A stretch of 64,000 nt of DNA. It comes from an uncultured Pelagibacteraceae bacterium. Lineage in GTDB: Bacteria; Pseudomonadota; Alphaproteobacteria; Pelagibacterales; Pelagibacteraceae. The notes beneath the pieces were generated by a model that had not been told where the DNA came from, searched no databases, and saw nothing but the letters and a program-made list of their open reading frames with translations. Each line of letters opens with the position of its first letter. The first letter of the stretch is position 1. This document shows positions 59,148 through 64,000 of this stretch, one piece after another. The DNA is taken from positions 62,001-126,000 of the forward strand of contig CABYTL010000001.1 in the NCBI GenBank assembly GCA_902521805.1. The letters are read 5' to 3'. The position numbers and the translations under genes were made by a program.

Positions 59148-61539
59148 AATTATTCAATTATTAGCAAAAGCTATTTATTTTGCTCAAATAGATTCATATT
59201 ATATATTACCTTTAATTGGCTCAATTCAAATTTTTTTTACAGGCATATTTTTTAAAAAAAAAACATTAATTTATCTAAGTATATTTCTACTCGCCATTTT
59301 TAGTTTTTTATTTCCTTTAGTAAAATTAATTCCCAGTCTTGGATCTGATGCATTTTCAGAATTTCAAAAATTAAATTTTGATGAAGTTTATTTTTATATT
59401 AAAACTTTAAATTTTTTCGCTGGATGGTCCGTCAAAAATTTTATTTTATGGCTTTTATTGATTTTTAGTTATGTTTTCTTTATATTAATAATTTTTAATT
59501 TATCAAAAAAATTATCTTTTATAAATTTTTTAAACATAAATTACGTTATTATTTTTTGTTTAATTGTAATTCCATCATTTTTAAATTTTTATAAAGTATC
59601 TTTGCTTTATAGTTCATCAATCTTAGAGAAAAATAATCAATTACAAAATATTGATTATGAACTTAAGGATATAAAAATTGAGATTTCAGAGCCAACTGAT
59701 TTGTCTGTTATATTCTATATAGGAGAAGCAACATCTCGACTACATTGGAGTTTATATAATTACTTCAGACCAACAAATTTAAGTCTTGAAAAATTTTATA
59801 ATGAAAATCCTTTTATTATTTATGACAATATATATTCAACTCATACCCATACCTCTCCATCATTGTTAGATGCGCTGACAATTAAGAAGAGTAACGAAAA
59901 TAATAAAGCTATAAAAATATCCTCAGATTATTCAAGATATACCATAACAGATATTTTGAATAATATTTATATTAATACTGCTTTATATAGTACTCAGGCT
60001 AAATCTGGATCGTGGAATTTCGCATCTTCATTAATATTTCAAAATGCAAATAAACTTCTTTATAGTTCAAAATATAATCTTGGAAATGCAAATTATATTA
60101 ATAAAGAAAAACCCTTTGATCATGAATTTTTAGAGATATTTTTACGTGATATCTCTAATGATATTAGCAAAGATAATAAAAAAAATAATTTTTATGTTTT
60201 TCACAGTTATGCTGGCCATGGAGATTATGAGAAAAATATTCCAAAAGCTTATCATAAAAATTTAGACCAATTTTACGTTAAACAAAGTGATAAAGCTATT
60301 TTTGGTAGAAATTTTAAAAATAATCAAAAACAATTTCTGGAGAACTATGACTCAGCAATGAAATATATAACTGATAATATTTTATTAACTTTAAATAATA
60401 TTTCAAAACTTAATAAACCAATAATTTTTATCTATACTTCTGATCATGGGGAAAGTCCTTTAACTGGTAGAGCTCACGATTCTTCTAGATATATATGGGA
60501 AATGTCATCTGTTCCGTTTATAATATATTTTAATGAACAGGCAAAATTAAAGTACCCAGATTTATATAATAGAATTAATCAAAGATCTTTAAAAAAAAAT
60601 AGAGATCTATTAAGTAATTTTCCCAGTCTTATATTTGAAATATTTAATATAAAAATTTTTGATAAAAATCTTGATCTAGACAAATCCTCTAAATGTAAAT
60701 TTGGAGGTGAAAATTGCTTAGAAGATTATCATATTGTAAGAAATCAACTCAATACACTTGGAGTTGTTAACCTTAAATATCCAATTAAAGAACAGAACGA
60801 TTATATAGATAATACGGACAGGGCTACAACTTTTTCTAATATGAAAAATTATTTATCAAACAAAAGTAGTAATTTAGAAATTTGTAGTCACAGAACAAAC
60901 AGTATAGCAAGATTTATTCGATTTAATGCAATATTGAATTGTATGGAGATAGATATTATTATTGAAGATGATCATTTTGATGTTCGTCACTCATCAGAAA
61001 AATCGACATATCTAAAACTCAAAGATTTAATTAAAATCCAAAAAGAAAAACAAAATTATTTGTGGCTTGATATTAAAAAAATTGAAAATTTAGATCAGTG
61101 TAATAAATTAATGATAAATTTAGATAAAAATTTCAATCAATTTGATAATGCCTTTTTTTTAATTGAATTTCCTTCTGAGGTAATTCATAATATAAATGAA
61201 TTTAATAGTTGTATAACTTCTATTAAAAAAAAAAATTATAAAACATCATATTATATTCCTAATAATATTAAAACAAAATGTTTAGAAGAGTTAGAGTCTA
61301 GTATTTCTAATAATGGTGGATGTAGTTACGTAGATAAGATAACTAAAAAAATATATGAAAGTAAACTTTTTACAGATTTGTCGTTTGACTATAATAACTA
61401 CGATTTTATAAAAAATAGTAAATATATTGATAAGTTTTTACTTAACACTTGGTATGTACCTGATAATGAAATTGCGTTAATAAACGACCAAAATTTCCGT
61501 TTAATAATTCCGTATAATGATAATGTTAATTATAACTAA
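59140..61539 (+). CDS. Membrane sulfatase/phosphoethanolamine-transferase-like protein fused to a GDPD-like domain
   Basis: A 799-residue protein. Four hydrophobic helices occupy about residues 18-170. The periplasmic alkaline-phosphatase-superfamily domain (about 185-520) resembles EptA-type transferases: FYIGEATSRLHWSLYNYF near 192, THTHTSPSL near 234 (likely nucleophile threonine), YTSDHGESP near 433 and GRAHDSSRYIWEM after it. The C-terminal part (about 575-799) has CSHRTNS, a MEIDIIIEDD and an RHSS histidine, then YLWLDIKK, the layout of GDPD/menorin-like barrels. I infer a phospho-headgroup transferase joined to a phosphodiesterase-like domain. Cysteines suggest periplasmic disulfides. 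Confidence 0.68.
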   Translation: MNEIIQLLAKAIYFAQIDSYYILPLIGSIQIFFTGIFFKKKTLIYLSIFLLAIFSFLFPLVKLIPSLGSDAFSEFQKLNFDEVYFYIKTLNFFAGWSVKNFILWLLLIFSYVFFILIIFNLSKKLSFINFLNINYVIIFCLIVIPSFLNFYKVSLLYSSSILEKNNQLQNIDYELKDIKIEISEPTDLSVIFYIGEATSRLHWSLYNYFRPTNLSLEKFYNENPFIIYDNIYSTHTHTSPSLLDALTIKKSNENNKAIKISSDYSRYTITDILNNIYINTALYSTQAKSGSWNFASSLIFQNANKLLYSSKYNLGNANYINKEKPFDHEFLEIFLRDISNDISKDNKKNNFYVFHSYAGHGDYEKNIPKAYHKNLDQFYVKQSDKAIFGRNFKNNQKQFLENYDSAMKYITDNILLTLNNISKLNKPIIFIYTSDHGESPLTGRAHDSSRYIWEMSSVPFIIYFNEQAKLKYPDLYNRINQRSLKKNRDLLSNFPSLIFEIFNIKIFDKNLDLDKSSKCKFGGENCLEDYHIVRNQLNTLGVVNLKYPIKEQNDYIDNTDRATTFSNMKNYLSNKSSNLEICSHRTNSIARFIRFNAILNCMEIDIIIEDDHFDVRHSSEKSTYLKLKDLIKIQKEKQNYLWLDIKKIENLDQCNKLMINLDKNFNQFDNAFFLIEFPSEVIHNINEFNSCITSIKKKNYKTSYYIPNNIKTKCLEELESSISNNGGCSYVDKITKKIYESKLFTDLSFDYNNYDFIKNSKYIDKFLLNTWYVPDNEIALINDQNFRLIIPYNDNVNYN

Positions 61540-61545
61540 AAGATT

Positions 61546-63768
61546 TTAAAATAGTGGCTTATCTTTAAAAAAATCTAACATTTTAATTGGTCTTTGTTCT
61601 AATATATATCTGTAAACATTATAATTTTCTAAAACCCTTTGGACATAATTTCTAGTTTCTTTAAATTTGATTAGCTCTATCCAATCAACATAGTCAATTT
61701 GATTTTTTTGTGGATTTTTATTAATTTTTTTCCAATATTTAACTCTTTTGGGACCTGCGTTGTAAGCCGCTATAGCAAAAGGATAAGCACCCTCATAATT
61801 AAGAATTAATCCTGCAATATAATGAGATCCTAAATTAATATTATATTCAGGATCAGTCGTTAATCTTGATCTAGAGTAAGGTAAATTTGCTTGTTTAGCT
61901 ACTAATTTTGCTGTGTAGGGCATTAATTGCATCAAACCTTTTGCACCTGCATGGCTATTTGCACTTAAATCAAATTCACTCTCCTGTCTAATTATAGAAA
62001 GTATGAATGCAGTTTCAGGGATTTTTCTACCATTTACATATTTAGGAGCACTTATGATTGGATAATTATATTTGTTATGAAATCTTTTTTCATAAGAAGC
62101 TATTTTAGAAATTTGGATTGCAAAATCGAAACGTTCAATATTTGTTGAAAGTTCAGCTGCGAGTAATTCACTTCCACTTCCAATATTATCATTAGCGATA
62201 TGTCTTAAAAGAAATTTCGCATATTTATTTTCATTCAGTTCATCTAATAAATAAATCAATTTTACAATCTCTTTTTTGAAAAAATATTCTCGATATTCTT
62301 TATTAATATCTATATCTTTTGATAATTCAAATTCTTGGCTGGGATCTAATTCTAAAAAAGCTAATTGTCCATAATAAGTAGTCAGATACATTGAAGCAAT
62401 TTTAAACCATTCTTTAGATGATTCATTATTTCCTAGTTTTTTATATGTTCTTCCAAGCCAATAAGCTCCTCTTGCTACACTTATAGGATATCCGACATTT
62501 TCATGAAATTTTTCAAAATGATCTTTTGCTAACAAAGGATCATTTAAAAAACTTAAAGCTATCCATCCACTCATCCACTCTGCTGCAGCAAATTCAGGAC
62601 CTTCTGTCATTGCGTGATTACTTGTTATTTTATAAGCTAACTCATATTTTTTTTTGTATATTAGAGATCTTGAAATAATTTCTCTTTCCACCCACCATTT
62701 ATCTGGCCTTATAAGATAATCTTTTGTATTATTTATTTTTGTTAATATCTCAATAGAGCTGTCTACTCTACCTCTTTTCCTTCTCCATTTTAATCTATCG
62801 TAATTAAGTCCTGCATCATCTTTAAATTTTTTAGGGACTTTTGATATTGCATTATCTACGCCATAAGATTTACTCATTAATAATTGTCTAGCAGTATACA
62901 AAAGCTCGTAATCTTTTGGTAAATATCTTAACAATCTTTTTAAATCCCAATACTTATTATTCCATGCAAGATAATCGGCTCTCTTAACATAATCGTCAGC
63001 ATTTAAATATTTTTTAAATTTTTTTCGATAAAATCTTAATTGAGATTTTGATAATTCTGCAGTTATCCAACCTTCTTTAATATATCTAGTTCCTTTTTCG
63101 TTATTTCCAATTAATATATAACTTTCACCAAGAATCATTTTACCAAATCCACTTAATGGTTCCGATAAACCAAACCATCTAATAATTTTTTTTGGAGATA
63201 TTTTCTCATTGGAAAGTTTATGTTCTGCTAAATATTTTAATCTATTTATTCTTGGATAATTCTCATTATTATCTATAAAAACTTTATATTCATAATATGA
63301 TGCATTATTTCCTTTTGTTAAGAGATGTCTCCATTGAATAAAATTATAAATAGATTTATCATTAGCTTTTTTGGCCACTTTTAGAGCTGAGGGCCAATTT
63401 TTTTTTTTCATCTCTAAAATGGCTTTTTTTGCAAGAGAAACATCTTTTTTACTATAAAATTTTGAAGAGATATTTTTCTTTTTTATATTTAACCCAGCAA
63501 TTATTGGTTTTTTTTTTGGCAATAAAAGAATTATCTTTTTGTCCTTATTTTTATTTTCACTAATTTTTATATCTCCTTTGTCTTGAAAGTCTTTTTTTGG
63601 TTTAGATAGAGGTTTTAATAGGTTGACTGAAATTTTTTTTTTAATTTCTTTTTCAGTTAAAACTGGTTTTTTTAAAGGGAGTAATTTTTTTTCATCAGCT
63701 GATAAATAAGCTAAATTACAGGTAGTACAATAAATACAACCGATAAAAAACAATATTTTTTTACTCAT
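61546..63768 (-). CDS. slt: Soluble lytic murein transglycosylase
   Basis: A 740-residue periplasmic enzyme that cleaves peptidoglycan between MurNAc and GlcNAc. A signal sequence (about residues 1-25) is followed by a lysine/proline-rich stretch with three KKP-type repeats (about 30-95), then a long helical superhelix of Slt70 type, and the C-terminal SLT domain (about 585-710). The catalytic glutamate is in SIIRQESEFD near residue 595; GAKGLMQLMPYTAK and AIAAYNAGPKRVKYW are the other signatures. It is convergent with the AP-superfamily gene (six bases) and divergent from dapA. Confidence 0.93.
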   Translation of the reverse strand: MSKKILFFIGCIYCTTCNLAYLSADEKKLLPLKKPVLTEKEIKKKISVNLLKPLSKPKKDFQDKGDIKISENKNKDKKIILLLPKKKPIIAGLNIKKKNISSKFYSKKDVSLAKKAILEMKKKNWPSALKVAKKANDKSIYNFIQWRHLLTKGNNASYYEYKVFIDNNENYPRINRLKYLAEHKLSNEKISPKKIIRWFGLSEPLSGFGKMILGESYILIGNNEKGTRYIKEGWITAELSKSQLRFYRKKFKKYLNADDYVKRADYLAWNNKYWDLKRLLRYLPKDYELLYTARQLLMSKSYGVDNAISKVPKKFKDDAGLNYDRLKWRRKRGRVDSSIEILTKINNTKDYLIRPDKWWVEREIISRSLIYKKKYELAYKITSNHAMTEGPEFAAAEWMSGWIALSFLNDPLLAKDHFEKFHENVGYPISVARGAYWLGRTYKKLGNNESSKEWFKIASMYLTTYYGQLAFLELDPSQEFELSKDIDINKEYREYFFKKEIVKLIYLLDELNENKYAKFLLRHIANDNIGSGSELLAAELSTNIERFDFAIQISKIASYEKRFHNKYNYPIISAPKYVNGRKIPETAFILSIIRQESEFDLSANSHAGAKGLMQLMPYTAKLVAKQANLPYSRSRLTTDPEYNINLGSHYIAGLILNYEGAYPFAIAAYNAGPKRVKYWKKINKNPQKNQIDYVDWIELIKFKETRNYVQRVLENYNVYRYILEQRPIKMLDFFKDKPLF

Positions 63769-63810
63769 AATCTTTACTATATGAATCTATAAATTATGTT
63801 ATAAGTATTT

Positions 63811-64000
63811 ATGTTTAAAGGTTCAAATGTAGCTTTAGTTACCCCGTTTAAAAATGATAAACTTGATGAGGAGAATTACATCAAGTTAATTCATTTTCAC
63901 ATCGAAAATGGCACTAATGGACTAGTTCCAGCTGGAACAACTGGGGAATCTCCTACCTTAAGTCATAATGAACACGAAAAAGTGATAGAACTTTGCGTTT
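63811..64000 (+). CDS. dapA: 4-hydroxy-tetrahydrodipicolinate synthase, 5' part (runs off the window)
   Basis: The first 63 codons of a gene cut by the window edge. [19 protein letters not shown] and [18 protein letters not shown] match DapA, including the threonine pair of the active-site proton relay in GTTGESPTL. DapA condenses pyruvate with aspartate semialdehyde in lysine and diaminopimelate synthesis, fitting the neighbouring cell-wall enzyme. The 42-base gap to slt must contain both divergent promoters. The rest of the gene, including the Schiff-base lysine, lies outside. Confidence 0.93.
   Translation, partial: MFKGSNVALVTPFKNDKLDEENYIKLIHFHIENGTNGLVPAGTTGESPTLSHNEHEKVIELCV

Noticed and set aside
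61540-61560. Possible attachment-site repeat of the tRNA-Ser 3' end closing the cassette
   Set aside because: No copy of the tRNA 3' segment was found here or nearby, and no integrase gene is present.
1-64000. CRISPR arrays, insertion sequences, prophage and rRNA genes
   Set aside because: No regularly spaced repeats, transposase, phage protein or rRNA sequence was seen on either strand.

Overview
The window is a very AT-rich, tightly packed alphaproteobacterial chromosome segment. It almost certainly comes from the SAR11 clade (Candidatus Pelagibacter or a close relative). The grounds are the low G+C, intergenic gaps of a few bases or small overlaps nearly throughout, no gap above 170 bases apart from the window edge, alphaproteobacterial gene order, and protein sequences of Pelagibacter type. 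No rRNA genes, insertion sequences, integrases, phage genes or CRISPR arrays were seen.

Region 1 (1-1253). A decayed tRNA-like sequence and the rRNA methyltransferase gene rlmB lie on the minus strand. Divergent from them are a likely promoter, tRNA-Tyr and tRNA-Gly, which lead into tuf.

Region 2 (1254-30583). This is one giant plus-strand gene-expression superoperon: tuf, tRNA-Trp, secE, nusG, rplKAJL, rpoBC, then rpsL-rpsG-fusA, the S10 and spc clusters, secY, adk, rpsM-rpsK-rpoA-rplQ, and a pseudouridine synthase. tuf is absent from its usual str-operon place after fusA, and rpmD (L30) is absent between rpsE and rplO. The only sizeable gaps (rplL/rpoB, rpoC/rpsL, adk/rpsM) each hold inverted repeats. 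The adk/rpsM one is a perfect 14-base inverted repeat overlapping a good promoter.

Region 3 (30561-48746). Housekeeping genes on both strands: lipB, mgtE, panC, galU-ugd, a minus-strand run (ruvX, pyrB, a PyrC lacking its metal histidines, plsY, topA, an unlisted 44-residue lipoprotein gene, a RidA protein), the divergent gatCAB operon, an O-methyltransferase, the tRNA hydroxylase trhO, a MATE exporter and a secreted nuclease.

Region 4 (48743-55569). A minus-strand operon encodes heterotetrameric sarcosine oxidase (soxBDAG). It is followed by an amino-acid-type solute-binding protein resembling cyclohexadienyl dehydratase and an ABC permease, with no ATPase gene nearby. tRNA-Ser(GCU) sits divergently upstream.

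Region 5 (55570-61539). This is the most unusual part: four overlapping plus-strand genes right after tRNA-Ser, very AT-rich. They encode a DUF4956 membrane protein, a secreted CotH-kinase-like protein with a beta-helix C-terminus, a VTC-type polyphosphate-polymerase-like protein, and a membrane alkaline-phosphatase-superfamily (sulfatase/phosphoethanolamine transferase-like) protein fused to a GDPD-like domain. DUF4956, CotH and VTC proteins are known to co-occur in bacteria, but their joint role is unclear to me. The fourth fused partner makes this the best candidate for an undescribed envelope-modification or phosphate-polymer system.

Region 6 (61546-64000). A soluble lytic transglycosylase on the minus strand, and the start of dapA running off the right edge.
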